Below the pieces are notes generated by a model. The model did not search any database. It was not told the DNA's origin and was given only the letters and a program-made list of their open reading frames with translations. Shown here piece after piece: positions 48,318-63,024 of a stretch of DNA of 64,000 bases. This DNA comes from Elysia crispata (Eukaryota; Mollusca; Gastropoda; Plakobranchidae). Every line of letters starts with the position of its first letter. Position 1 is the first letter of the stretch. Both the position numbers and the translations under genes were made by a program. The DNA is taken from positions 1-64,000 of the forward strand of contig JAWDGP010007280.1 of assembly GCA_033675545.1 (NCBI GenBank), written 5' to 3'.

Positions 48318-48395
48318 AAGATAGATAAATAAAGAGAGAGAGAGTGAGGGAGAGAGAGAAAGAGAGAGAGAGAGTGAGAGAGAGAGAGAGGAGGG
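48318..48395. repeat. (GA)n-rich tract
   Basis: AGAGAGAG with GTGAG interruptions. No gene supported between 48063 and 48815. Confidence 0.93.
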
Positions 48396-48815
48396 GTAAC
48401 ATGGAGATTGGTATGATGTGTTGAGAATATGAAGTGAAAGAGTCGACATCTGTAATGGAGATAGGAGAAAACAAATCAGATAGATAAAATTGTGACATTA
48501 CTTGAGCTATAGATCTTGGTTGAACATAAGGTCCTGCGCTGTGCTTTGGTTGTGGGTATCAGACCTAACTTGCTTGATCGGTTGTTGTGATTAGTGAGGT
48601 AAAGCTGGGTTTCACCAATCAACGACTTGATTTGACGGTTTCTTGACAGACAAAGAGAGGGAGGTGGTGAGAGTGTGATAAATAGTGAAGAAGAGAGATG
48701 GAGGGAGAGAGTAATGTAGGTAAATAAGAGAAAATGACAGAGCAAGAAAATAATGTACAAGGAAATGACATATAAAGAGTGGTAGAAAATGAGGGTTTGA
48801 CCGTGAGTACGAAAC

Positions 48816-48816
48816 G

Positions 48817-48869
<53 letters not shown>

Positions 48870-49010
48870 AGAGAGAGAGAGAGAAATAGAGAAAAAGAGG
48901 GAGAGAGAAAGTTAAAAAAAATAGAAAGGTGAAGAGAGAGAGAGAGAGAGAGAGAAAGAGGGGGAGGGGTAAAGAGAGAGAGAGTGAGAGAGAGACACAG
49001 AGACAGAGAC

Positions 49011-49062
<52 letters not shown>
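48816..49062. repeat. (TA)n followed by (GA)n
   Basis: About 50 bp of TA (48816-48866), then GA-rich DNA with pure GA runs near 48939 and 49025-49060. Confidence 0.96.
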
Positions 49063-49067
<5 letters not shown>

Positions 49068-49079
49068 CAAAATGATATC

Positions 49080-50235
49080 AAGGCCCCGAACTATTCAAAC
49101 AGAGTAACAAGATTTCATACAGATTTCCCTTGACGACATGATAATTTCATATGTTTATTATTCAATCAGTAATTAGCAATGTTGCATACCTAGTGTAACT
49201 AAATCCCATAATCGGCTTATACAATAATAACATGTTCACTATTCTACTCACTCTAAGTGTATCTTTTTATATTCACCAAAAAAAAGATAACTCAATGCAT
49301 TATCAGCAACAGTCTTCACCATAACTCCGACGATAGAAAGCGCTTTAGGTAGATGCAGCTCTTACTAACTATACAGCAGGATCTCAGCTAAAAGAATAAC
49401 AATAGTTTTATCATCAGGAAATTCTTGTCAATACCGACAAACACAGCGCCGCGTTAATTTTATACTTAATTTGAGCCAAAAAAAATAAGTTGGGAATGGT
49501 ATTCAATTACTTAAATACGTGTATAAAGGCGGATGCTTCCACGCAATCCAGTTAAGACAAATCGTCGCTTGTGTATACCGGCTGCAGCTAAAAATGCAAT
49601 TACTTTTTTAATTCATTTAAACCTTTCCAGGTGCTGTTAGTGAATTTTATGACTTTTAGAATGTTCAAAAATGTATTTTTGTAAAAATTGAAAAGTATAC
49701 GTTTTTAGGTGGTCGTCATAAAATTTTTAGGATGTGAGAGCCATTAAGACGACCTCACTTATGTCGACCACCAAATGATGGCCACTTAAGAAACCCGCCA
49801 TATATCAATTGTATATGTCGTCCTAAGGCAAAACAATTATTAAATACTTTTTTAGGTTATCATGATGGGAGAGAAATTAAAATGTGAGAAACAGAGCAAC
49901 AAATAAAAAACAGATAAAACACATCTAGTTTTCTAAACCCACTTCTTCATTTCCAAATCCGTTGATTCAATCAGTCTGGTATGGTAAACTTGACCTATGT
50001 GTATTAGATTAACTTTCTTTTTGATGAGGCTTATAAAATATCTCTCTTTCTTCTTTTCTATCATCACCATCTTCATCATTATCATCGTTTTCTTCTCTCC
50101 CTCTTTTGTTTACCAAGCTCCCCTAATCCCTTTGGTTCTAGACCTTTCTCTAGAAAATGCAAGGAAATTCAAAATATTGGAAGTGATGAGAAGCCACTAC
50201 AATCCCTTAAAGAATCGTATATTATTATTAATGGG
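49080..50235. other. Unique AT-rich DNA, nothing recognised
   Basis: No gene, RNA or mobile element could be supported. Confidence 0.5.
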
Positions 50236-50370
50236 ATGAAGAGGAGTAGGGGGAGTAGGAAGAGGAAGAGAAGGAGGAGGAGGAGGATGAGGAGAAGAAG
50301 AAGAGAAGAAGAAGAAAAAAGAAGAAGAAGAAGAAGAATAAGCAGAAGCAGAAGAAGAAGAAGAAGAAGC

Positions 50371-50401
<31 letters not shown>

Positions 50402-50507
50402 GTAGAAGAAGAAGAAGAAGAAGAAGAAGAAGAAGAAGAAGAAGAAGAAGAAGAAGAAGAAGAAGAAGAAGAAGAAGAAGAAGAAGAAGAAGAAGAAGAA
50501 GAAGAAG

Positions 50508-50539
<32 letters not shown>

Positions 50540-50725
50540 GAAGAAGAAGAAGAAGAAGAAGAAGAAGAAGAAGAAGAAGAAGAAGAAGAAGAAGAAGAAG
50601 AAGAAGAAGAAGAAGAAGAAGAAGAAGAAGAAGAAGAAGAAGAAGAAGAAGAAGAAGAAGAAGAAGAAGAAGAAGAAGAAGAAGAAGAAGAAGAAGAAGA
50701 AGAAAACGAAAAAGAAGAAGAAGAA
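50236..50725 (+). repeat. Long (AGA)n purine tract
   Basis: About 490 bp of almost pure AGA/GAA trinucleotides on the plus strand, with a few AGT and AGC changes near the left end. Poly-Arg, poly-Glu, poly-Leu, poly-Phe and poly-Ser frames here are products of the repeat. Confidence 0.98.
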
Positions 50726-51431
50726 GAGCAACAACAATAAGAACAACAACAATCATTTTTTCCTAATAATAGTGATGGACATCATAATATGTAATAATAC
50801 TTATAAAAAGGAGGTGAAGGAGGAAGAAATAGAGGTGGAGGAGGGAAAGAAATAAAAGAACAAAAAAGAAGAAGAAGATGAAGTGACCAGGTTCAATTCA
50901 AAACTATGCAAATACATGTAAACCTCTCCTTTGGCTCCACCTACCCCACTTACCGACTTAGGTATACAGCTGCTCTCAATTCATTGTTGTAGTTGTTGAC
51001 TGTTGTTCCAGTTCACGTTTTTTAGTCTTTGTCTTTTCTTTTTTTTTTCTTTATAGCTTTTGTAGTTCATGTAGTACTAGTAGTTTCCTGAAGAAGACAG
51101 TATGCAAAACGTTGATTAAATTTATATTTTACTATAATAGGCCTTCCTTGTTTTTTTTGTTTTTGTTTTGGGATTCTAAGTTTGTATTTGTCTTTTCCTT
51201 TTTCATATGTATAGTTTTACAAAATTTTACACATGAGCAATGCTACAAGAACGAAAATATTAGAGTCTTCCTGAATTTGACACATTGCAGTGCATAACAT
51301 GTATGCATAAAAGGAAAAAAATAAAAATGACAATTTTCAGCAATGCATCATGTTGATTAAAAAAAAGTGAGTGTGCGATATATTTTTAAGTTTACACTAT
51401 TAAAAAAAAAGTTAAAACTACTTTGCCATAC
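50726..51431. other. AT-rich DNA, nothing firm
   Basis: No gene supported. On the minus strand this would be downstream of the last identified exon at 51432-51500; a terminal exon was not found. Confidence 0.4.
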
Positions 51432-51500
51432 ATTGCCAAAGCCAAAGGCAGAACTGTCACTACTTGAATTGCTTCCAGAGGGTAATTTATAATCAGCATT
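51432..51500 (-). CDS. Exon D of a candidate multi-exon gene
   Basis: Minus-strand acceptor TCACTTTTTGACAG, then 23 phase-0 codons, then a donor GGCAAT with GTATGG following. The peptide starts NADYKLPSGSNSSSDSSAFG and ends FGN. It is Ser/Asp-rich, like the preceding exon C, and its phase matches that exon's donor. The frame stays open some way into the following intron, so it might also run on to a stop as a terminal exon. Function unknown. Confidence 0.45.
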
Positions 51501-51752
51501 CTGTCAAAAAGTGACATTTGAAAAAATAACTGTTTTCAAAGAAGTGAAACTTATAATGCTGGTATTTGCAAGTTTTAACAAAACCAACAAAAAATTAACA
51601 GCAGTAGGAAGAACGATACAAGTCATGTAATTGCCACATTCATAAATTAATGATTTGTGAGTTCTTAAGGACAATCTTACTCAATATTAGAATGTTTTAA
51701 AGATAAATTACAAGTATTATAAAGATACACTAGAAATGGACAATCTTCTTAC

Positions 51753-51818
51753 ATTATCAGCATCACTCATTTCATAGTCACTACTGGAACAGCTTGTAGA
51801 ATGAATTCCATCTGCATC
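51753..51818 (-). CDS. Exon C of a candidate multi-exon gene
   Basis: 66-bp minus-strand exon, acceptor TTTATTTCTGAATAG, donor GATAAT with GTAAGA following. The 22 phase-0 codons read DADGIHSTSCSSSDYEMSDA then DN: an acidic, Ser-rich segment as found in disordered parts of nuclear proteins. Both splice sites are good and phases fit exons B2 and D. Confidence 0.5.
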
Positions 51819-52516
51819 CTATTCAGAAATAAAAAAAAAGTTTGAATAGGGAAGTTATAAACAATCAATAAAACATAAAAATAATAAGGAACAACGACAG
51901 TCACTGTGGACTACCTAACGACTACCTGGTACCAACATAATCACCCCAAATGCTACTAGCACTGCAATAAGTACTTCTGGTACTACCTATTCACTTAAGT
52001 ACCATTTACAACACGGACTGCTCAGGAGGAAATACCTTCATATTCCCTACGATCTTCTAGTCTACCTCCCTTTTTCTTCCCTTCCCCTTATTCTATCTGA
52101 ATCAGGCCTACCCACAGACTAACAATGAAACAGACATATCTCAGTACCATCTTGATACAACATTTACAAATATTCAGTCTCAAGTCTTGATTATCTTGAA
52201 TAAGTTTTTCTATCTACTTCAATCTTGTTCTGATTAGATATGAAAGGAGTTACTTATGTCACGGGAAAAAAATGCAGAAAAGTTATGTGCAGCGACAATA
52301 ACATATACCTTGAAAGTTAGCCTGGCAGAAGGTTTTATGAGAAAAAAAAATGCATTTTTAATCCAATTCATTTCAAATAGAAACAGCTGAAGGTTTGTTT
52401 TTTCTCGGTCCTTGTTGATTTTTTTTTCTATACTTATATTTCAATAGACACTATTGAACAAAAACAAATTTCAGAGTTTTTATGATGATAAAAACTAGAA
52501 GATAGTAAATTCTTAC

Positions 52517-52614
52517 TTCCACATCCTATGATTTTTTAAGATCAAAAGGATCATCTGGATCCACGTCATGTGGATTTAAGTTTGAGGTTGCCGCTTTCGT
52601 TTCCATACATGCGT
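52517..52614 (-). CDS. Exon B2 of a candidate multi-exon gene
   Basis: 98-bp minus-strand exon, acceptor CAATGTTTTCCAG, donor GTGGAA with GTAAGA following. With the G left over from exon B1 it reads DACMETKAATSNLNPHDVDP then DDPFDLKKS. An in-frame TAG follows, and three more codons (DVE) lead to the donor. The stop may make this a terminal exon of one transcript form, or mark decay or an assembly error, since the following donor and exon C continue in the same phase. Confidence 0.45.
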
Positions 52615-52619
52615 CTGGA

Positions 52620-53345
52620 AAACATTGAAAAACCGTCAAACGTATTTCTTGTCCAGAAAAGCCAAATTGATTGAATGTGCTATGAAACCACCTAAATTTT
52701 TGAGTTATTCACTCAATCATGTATGTGTGTCCTATCTGTCTCTCTTTTTCTTTCTCTCTTAACATAAAATTGGCCATGGAGTTGATGCACGCCTGCCTTC
52801 TACACAGAGTTAACCAAAACACTAATCTGCCATAGATCTGCGAAAAATACCAGTTTTGAAAATAAAAAAGTACCACAAAAAGCGAGATACTGTGACAGTG
52901 TTCAGTAGGTAGCAGTGTCCTTAGATGGCTGGGGGAGACTGCTAGCTGTTGTGTTAGGCAGGGGTGCCTCACTTGGTCACAGTGAGGCCTAGTTAACTTC
53001 TGCTGACAGTACACAACTGTTGGGGTTACTGCTGATCGCGATAAGACCAGAGGAAAGTCTGCAGCTTCTAGACTAGTACCAAGCTACTCTTTCTATCCGT
53101 TAAGAGGGGAAGGAGTGTTGCAGAAGGCAGATATGGACAAACTTGTCGAGCTGGGAGGCCCTTGATAAATGGTGGCACCTTTTGTAACAATCAGGAATCC
53201 AAGGGATCTTTGATGTAGGACTGTCTTCTACAACGAGCAAATTACTTCTGAAGTAAGATTCCAAGAATTGTTATTCATGTGGAAAGTAACTGTTGGCCAG
53301 GATGTTTCATTTTCATTCCCTTAAAATTAATCGAAGTGTTCACAG
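52620..53345. other. Intronic or intergenic DNA, nothing recognised
   Basis: Lies between candidate exons B2 and B1 on the minus strand. It has an ORF of 101 codons (52709-53014, minus) without convincing coding character. A GC-richer part around 52900-53180 might be an old element. Confidence 0.35.
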
Positions 53346-53349
53346 CTAA

Positions 53350-53585
53350 AGACCTAAACTAGATCTAGATTTAGTCCTCTAGAGATTAAGATCTAGATGT
53401 ATACTTATAAGCTAAGCACTATATCTAGATCTAGATCTAGATCTAGTCCAAGTTAGATCTAGAGATCTAGATCTATTAGGTATATAGATCTAGACTCTAG
53501 CTCTGATTTCTAATTTACATCTAATCTAGAGTAAACATCTAGATGTAGATCTAGAACAAGATCTAGATCTATACATCATTAAGGC
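53350..53585. repeat. CTAGAT-based degenerate repeat
   Basis: Many overlapping AGATCTAG / CTAGATCTAGAT words, each near-palindromic, for about 230 bp, in the candidate intron between B2 and B1. Similar hexamers form part of the 41-bp unit at 42955-43580. Confidence 0.88.
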
Positions 53586-53672
53586 ATGTCAGGGTCAAAC
53601 CAAAGAGTCAATATGATCTACATTTCTAGGTCTACAAAAGATTACATTGATAAATTAGCGACATGTTCTTAC

Positions 53673-53758
53673 CTATATGTGTTTTGCTCTTCTCCAAAGA
53701 CATCATTATCATTCTTTGAGACCGACACAGAAATTTAGCGTGTGGGTCCATACCCTTA
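53673..53758 (-). CDS. Exon B1 (possible start exon) of a candidate multi-exon gene
   Basis: Minus-strand exon ending in a strong donor, ATATAG with GTAAGA following. The frame contains GGTATGGAC, an ATG with G at -3 and +4, giving MDPHAKFLCRSQRMIMMSLE then KSKTHI. Its end phase (1) fits B2 exactly. The upstream edge at TCGCAG (53758) has a weak pyrimidine tract but would match exon A's phase. A short basic helix-like start followed by Asp/Ser-rich exons recalls many uncharacterised invertebrate nuclear or transposon-derived proteins. That is only a resemblance in layout. Confidence 0.45.
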
Positions 53759-53847
53759 CTGCGATTCCAGCCTATTTCCATGAGCCCTGGGTTCGGCTTG
53801 CGCCCTGAGTGCTTCGGCCTGTATCGGTCTAAAAATAGTGTGGCGTA

Positions 53848-53849
<2 letters not shown>

Positions 53850-53903
<54 letters not shown>
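53850..53903. repeat. (TA)n microsatellite
   Basis: About 50 bp of uninterrupted TA. Confidence 0.97.
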
Positions 53904-53906
<3 letters not shown>

Positions 53907-54312
53907 TATCGAAACGTATATCTCGAAAAAAATTCGCAGAGTTGTGAGTTTATGAAAACGAATGCACCTGTTTGTATAAAATTTGTCGTCATTTAAGAGG
54001 TATACCTTCCAACATCTAATAAAAAAATTTAAGGAAAATATATGCCCTTTTTCCTTTTGAAATATGGAATTTTCGTCGGTCATCCCATGTGTCCTTGGAC
54101 CGATGGTCATCCTAAAGACCGAAAAAGAAAAATTACGACTGTAGCTTTTTCCCGTGTATATATTTTTAGAAACAATTTGGAGTGGGAAAATCTACGTCTG
54201 TTGCCAGAAATTTATGGTCCAAATAATTCATTTCGACCTTTGGTTTCTCCGAAAATTGGCTTGACGATATGACGACCGTATATCGAGCTTTTATGACGAC
54301 CGTATATAGTTA

Positions 54313-54445
54313 GGTATGTATATATGTAGGTATGTATGTATGTACGTATGTATGTATGTATGTATGTATGTATGTATGTATGTATGTATGTATGTATGTA
54401 TGTATGTATGTATGTATGTATGTATGTATGTATGTATGTATGTGT
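54313..54445 (+). repeat. (GTAT)n microsatellite
   Basis: About 130 bp of TATG tetranucleotides; MYVC frames are products of the repeat. Confidence 0.97.
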
Positions 54446-54518
54446 GTGTTTATTTATCTATCTATCTATTCACCTTTTTTATGTACGTCTTCTTTCTTTA
54501 ATTAATTCTCTGTGTCTG

Positions 54519-54519
<1 letters not shown>

Positions 54520-54579
<60 letters not shown>

Positions 54580-54612
54580 GTGTCTCTCTCTCTCCCTCTC
54601 TCTCGCTCTCTC
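54520..54612 (+). repeat. (CT)n microsatellite
   Basis: CT with TGTCT and CTCGCT interruptions. Confidence 0.95.
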
Positions 54613-54619
54613 AATCAAA

Positions 54620-55125
54620 ACTTAGACTAGGACATAAAAGAAAGAGACTTTTTTATGTTTAAAAAATTGGGAAACACGTGTACTGTAAGACTGTTTTTCG
54701 AAATTTAATGTAACAAAAAGTCAAAAATTTGCAATGAGGTGATATTGAAGGTATTGTCTTTATCTTACCATATTTTTTCAGTAAAAAACTTATTAAAACT
54801 TATTTAGCATAAACAAAATTAAAATAACACCTATTTAAAGACCAGTTAACTATTGCCCCACTTCAATTCTAAAAAAAAATGCTATGAAATAAAACATACT
54901 GTGTATAAGTTATTATTAGTTTTAATCGTGCATGTATATGATCGTATATGAAATATCGTATCGATAGTTCATTCAAATAAGTCAATTTCTATATACGACA
55001 GATTTTAAAATTCAAAAAATATGTAGATTGGCATCTTTGCATGTTATATCTTATCTTGTTCGACAGTCAATTTTAAAGAGGAAAAGTTGTCTTTGCATTT
55101 TATTTGTTCAGCTACGGTTCTAAGT
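54620..55125. other. AT-rich DNA, nothing recognised
   Basis: No feature supported. It would be intronic if exons A and B1 belong together. Confidence 0.45.
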
Positions 55126-55129
55126 GCGG

Positions 55130-55500
55130 GAGTCAAAATCTGTGTAGATCAGCCTTCTTTACTTGTTGGTAAAAACTCCACCTTCTCGTGTAACATGTAA
55201 AGTCACAATGTTAAAAGTGTGTGAGAGTCAAGCTGTGGGTAGAAATTCAATCTTCACGTGTAACATGTAAAGTCACAATGTCACAAAGTGTGTGTGAGTC
55301 GAGCTGTGGGTAGAAATTCAATCTTCACGTGTAACATGTAAAGTCACAATGTCACAAAGTGTGTGTGAGTCGAGCTGTGGGTAGAAATTCCATCTTCACG
55401 TGTAACATGTAAAGTCACAATGTCACAAAGTGTGTGTGAGTCGAGCTGTGGGTAGAAATCCCATCTTCACGTGTAATATGTTAAGTCACAATGTCACAGA
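55130..55500. repeat. 71-bp tandem array, about 5 copies
   Basis: Unit with CTTCACGTGTAACATGTAAA, GTCACAATGTCACAAAG and GAGCTGTGGGTAGAAAT at 71-bp spacing (CACGTG at 55255, 55326 and 55397). The middle copies are nearly identical and the edge copies diverged. Each complete unit carries one CACGTG E-box. Confidence 0.94.
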
Positions 55501-55617
55501 ATGGTACAATCCAGGTTTGGGAATACGAGCTATAAATAAAGACGAAAAAAAGAAAAGGTAAAAGACAGATGGAAAGGGGAAGATGGTGGAAAAGAAGAAG
55601 AATAAAAACAACGACAA

Positions 55618-55842
55618 GAGGGAGAAGAAGAAGAAGGATAAGAAGAAGAAGAAGGATAAGAAGAAGAAAAAGAAGAAGAAGAAGAAGAAGAAGAAGAAGA
55701 AGAAGAAGAAGAAGAAGAAGAAGAAGAAGAAGAAGAAGAAGAAGAAGAAGAAGAAGAAGAAGAAGAAGAAGAAGAAGAAGAAGAAGAAGAAGAAGAAGAA
55801 GAAGAAGAAGAAGAAGAAGAAGAAGAAGAAGAAGAAGAAAAA
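55618..55842 (+). repeat. (AAG)n purine tract
   Basis: AGA/GAA trinucleotides, pure from about 55664 to 55838. It lies just downstream of exon A on the minus strand and so would be intronic. Confidence 0.98.
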
Positions 55843-55907
55843 CAACAACAATACACCATCGACAACAAAAAGATAAAGCTGTTAATAAACCCAAACCATC
55901 AGCTCAC

Positions 55908-56148
55908 CTTCCAGAGATAAACTCATGGCTCTCCTCAGTCACCACATAATGATCATATCTCAACAGTGGTGAGTTCTGAATAAAATCCTGGACTGCATGT
56001 TCCGCCAAAACATTTGCCTCGTGCTCCACCTCCTCTTGTACCTCCTCACTTATCTCAATCTCTTGAGAAAGTGACTCAAGGATTTCTCCATCCAGCTCAT
56101 AGGTCGTTGTAACCTCAACCTCTAGGCCGATAGTTTCAAGCTCATAAA
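55908..56148 (-). CDS. Exon A, acidic coding exon
   Basis: 241-bp minus-strand exon between acceptor TTTGATTTGTCCATAG and donor GGAAG with GTGAGC following, open throughout. The peptide runs YELETIGLEVEVTTTYELDG, EILESLSQEIEISEEVQEEV, EHEANVLAEHAVQDFIQNSP and LLRYDHYVVTEESHEFISG. It is strongly acidic, probably helical in the EEVQEEVEHE part, with no family I recognise. It is markedly richer in G+C than its flanks. It needs one base from an upstream exon that I did not find. Its exit phase (2) fits the TCGCAG edge of exon B1, giving one continuous frame, though the (AAG)n tract and other repeats lie between. Confidence 0.6.
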
Positions 56149-56399
56149 CTATGGACAAATCAAAGAAAGATCGTCGTAAGGTTTAACGAAAGTTTGGTCA
56201 ATAATTTTGATTGGTGAGTAAATTATGAATTATTAAAAGAAAAAAGAAAGTAAGACGAAAAGATGGGAAAGAGCGAGAATATCCAGAGATCAGCTAGCCT
56301 GGCGCAATAACAATAGTTAACTCATTTTTTAAAATACAAATCTCTTGACAGATATTTTTTTTTGCCTTTAAAACACTGATTATTATGTAGGTTGAAATA

Positions 56400-56448
56400 A
56401 CTGCGCCGCGGCTAAAAATTCCCGCAAGGCACGCAGTGTACTTTTATA
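56400..56448 (-). promoter_or_regulatory. TATA-type promoter candidate upstream of exon A
   Basis: The minus strand has TATAAAAG at 56448-56441, followed within 45 bases by GC-rich AGCCGCGGCGCAG, unusual in this AT-rich setting. Start would fall near 56415, with exon A 270 bp downstream. No ATG in frame with exon A lies between, so the first exon would be non-coding or the promoter serves another transcript. Confidence 0.3.
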
Positions 56449-56481
56449 CACTTGATATGAAAATTCTCATCATCATCATCA

Positions 56482-59000
<2,519 letters not shown>

Positions 59001-59299
59001 AGGCTTCTTCTACTCAGAGAGCCACCTTGAAAATTTTAACCTTTTGAATCCCTAAACTACATCGATATTTTTTTTTTAACTCTCTCAATTTATATAAAAA
59101 TAAAGGAAAGAAAAATAAGGAGGGGGGAAGACAAAAAGGGCGATGGCAAGAAAGTAAAACAAAGTAAAACAGGAAAAGGTTGCAAAGGTCAGACAATAAA
59201 AGTAAGAACATATAAAACATTCTTCTCTGTAGATATAATTATATAGATAGCTATTAATAGAAAAATTTTTAGTAATTAGTAAGCAAAGTTCATTTTCCT

Positions 59300-59645
59300 T
59301 TAAGTGTGATTTTTATTTCTTTGTAAAATTTAAGTAGAATCCGAAAGGCTTAAAAAATTTGAAATGAATGGGAAAGCGCTTAGGCCATGGCAAAATGATA
59401 TACTAAACTGACTCTACAATCTGTGTTTAGAATAACGACCTATCTCAAGATTCGAAGACACTGGTTAAAGAGAAACAACCCGGAAAGCAACCCAAAAGAC
59501 AAATAAATCTAAATGAATAATCGCAAAAATATATTCTTACAGTACGTCTAATCTCAGTCGCGCACATTAATAATAAAAAATTAAAGGCAAAATAAATACA
59601 TCAGTTTGAACAAATTAGTAGAATTAAAATACACATGGCCAATAA
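59300..59645 (+). repeat. Dispersed repeat, copy 2
   Basis: Diverged counterpart of 5400-5715 with the same landmarks (TGAATGGGAAAGCGCT, CAATCTGTGTTTAGAATA, GAGAAACAACCCGGAAAGCA, TAATCGCAAAAATAT, CATCAGTTTGAACAAATTAG). It follows the LINE fragment by about 300 bp. Since the other copy has no LINE next to it, the two are probably separate elements. Confidence 0.7.
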
Positions 59646-59814
59646 TTGTATAAAACCTCTTCCTGACTAATTCTCTTCGGAAAAAAATAATAATTATAAA
59701 ATTAAACCAAGAATGAACTTGAAAAAGACTTGAAATACAATCAGTAAAATAATAAGAACACATAATAATATAAAATTAATGAGGAATGGAGACACTGAAT
59801 CAATGGGTTTTAGT

Positions 59815-59935
59815 TGCAGGGCGGAGTTTAGAAAGTAAACTATCCAATCAGGGGACGCCTGAGTGTCGTTTAATATGATTGGCTGAGAATGACACACCAT
59901 GATTTGTCTGAACGCAAAAGCCACGCCTCCTATAA
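59815..59935. promoter_or_regulatory. CCAAT/GC-box cluster
   Basis: Within 120 bp lie a GC box GGGCGG (59819-59824), CCAATCA (59843-59849), an inverted CCAAT as GATTGG (59877-59882) and a KLF-type CCACGCCTCC (59921-59930), followed by CTATAATG. NF-Y and Sp/KLF sites at this density are typical of metazoan promoters. An 84-codon minus-strand frame overlaps it but is unlikely to be coding. No adjacent gene was identified. Confidence 0.35.
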
Positions 59936-59949
59936 TGTAAGCGAACATG

Positions 59950-61840
<1,891 letters not shown>

Positions 61841-61842
61841 AA

Positions 61843-62045
61843 AATCTTTCACCAGCGCATTATCTTCCTGGGTCAAAATAGCATTAAAACAGTATCAAAT
61901 CTTACACCAGCGAATTATCTTCCTGGGTCAAAATAGCATTAAAACAGTATCAAATCTTACACCAGCGAATTATCTTCCTGGGTCAAAACAGCATTAAAAC
62001 AGTATCAAATCTTACACCAGCGAATTATCCTTTTGAGTCAAAGTG
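61843..62045. repeat. 55-bp tandem array, 3-4 copies
   Basis: Unit with AAATCTTACACCAGCGAATT and CTGGGTCAAAATAGCATTAA at 55-bp spacing (61842, 61897, 61952 and 62007). The inner copies are nearly identical; the last decays after GAGTCAAAG. Confidence 0.95.
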
Positions 62046-62930
62046 ACAAGAAGAGTGCACTCTTATAAAGACCAATTTTCACATCATTGAAAGTCAAAAG
62101 GTATGTCAGGGAGGTTTTTGTTTTTAAACTTCTTTTGATTTTTATACGCAGCAGTTTTAATCATGTTTGATGATGATGTTATGATCTGTCCTTTTTAGCT
62201 ATTACTGTGTCTTTTATCAACCTGCTTTTCCGCTGTATTTTGTGCAACTAATAAGTTGAAAGCTTCATGGACGCATATTTTATAAGCTACAATGTGACTG
62301 GAATTGACGAATGAAAATTTAAAGGTTCCTATGAAACTTGGAATATAAGGAAATGGTTATTTCAACGAAAAGCTTGAGATAAGATGCATTAATACTGCAA
62401 AATCATAACACACATAAAAGTATTTAAAAATTGATATATGAGATAACCTGCTTTAATACAAACTGATGAACAACTATAAAAAAACAAACAAACAAACAAA
62501 AAAAGAAACAAAGGAAAAAAACTTACCTTTAACACCATCCATATACATTATTGAAAAGCAATAGAAATCTCTGGAATGCCCTACAGAACTAAAACTATAT
62601 ACAAGTTAGGAGTAAAATGGATTATAAAAATACAACGAAATTCGGCAATCTTTGGTGCTTTTGCTGCTAGTCTAGAGTAGGAACAAAATTAGTACTGAAA
62701 GATTTTACAGCGAAATAATCATCAAAGTCACAGGAATTCAACACAGGCTTAATTCAACTGAGATTTTGAGAGAAATGAGAGTCTAACATTGTATCTCGCC
62801 CAGTTTATACCTTTTTCAATTCAATTATCATATACCCCGCCCTAAAGTCCGTGATTTTGACTGGTCAACTTGAACTCAAAGATTTCTTTTGTGTAAATCA
62901 TCTAAGGTGACACGCCTCTTACACAATAAC
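62046..62930. other. Unique AT-rich DNA, nothing firm
   Basis: No gene supported. CCCCGCCC at about 62835 and CACGCCTC at about 62911 upstream of the ATG at 62935 could be Sp/KLF-type sites. Confidence 0.4.
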
Positions 62931-62934
62931 CAAC

Positions 62935-63024
62935 ATGGGGTTCTTTTGTTCCAAAGTCAATCCGAAGGGGAATCTGAGTTACAGGCAACAAGATGGTCAC
63001 CTTCTTTTGATGTGGGTGCACTGA
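62935..63024 (+). CDS. Possible first exon, N-myristoyl-type start
   Basis: The ATG has A at -3 and G at +4 (CAACATGG) and opens MGFFCSKVNPKGNLSYRQQD, then GHLLLMWVH and TGA. Gly2, Cys5 and Ser6 fit an N-myristoylation and palmitoylation signal. G+C-richer DNA and GC-box-like motifs lie just upstream. The frame is only 29 codons and no clear in-phase donor is seen (GTCACC and GTGGGT are weak), so it is a tentative small peptide or first exon. Confidence 0.25.
   Translation: MGFFCSKVNPKGNLSYRQQDGHLLLMWVH

Noticed and set aside
50236-50766. Poly-Arg, poly-Phe, poly-Leu, poly-Lys and poly-Ile ORFs at 31.8, 35.4, 41.1, 50.2, 55.6 and 56.5 kb
   Set aside because: Products of AGA and AAT trinucleotide runs.
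51087-51125. CTGAAGAAGACAGTATGCAA followed by AACGTTG, similar to hammerhead-type or retroelement-end motifs
   Set aside because: The would-be stem II does not pair and no flanking stems were found.
53350-53585. CTAGATCTAGAT palindromes considered as a recombination or attachment site
   Set aside because: They are a low-complexity hexamer repeat with no paired site or recombinase nearby.
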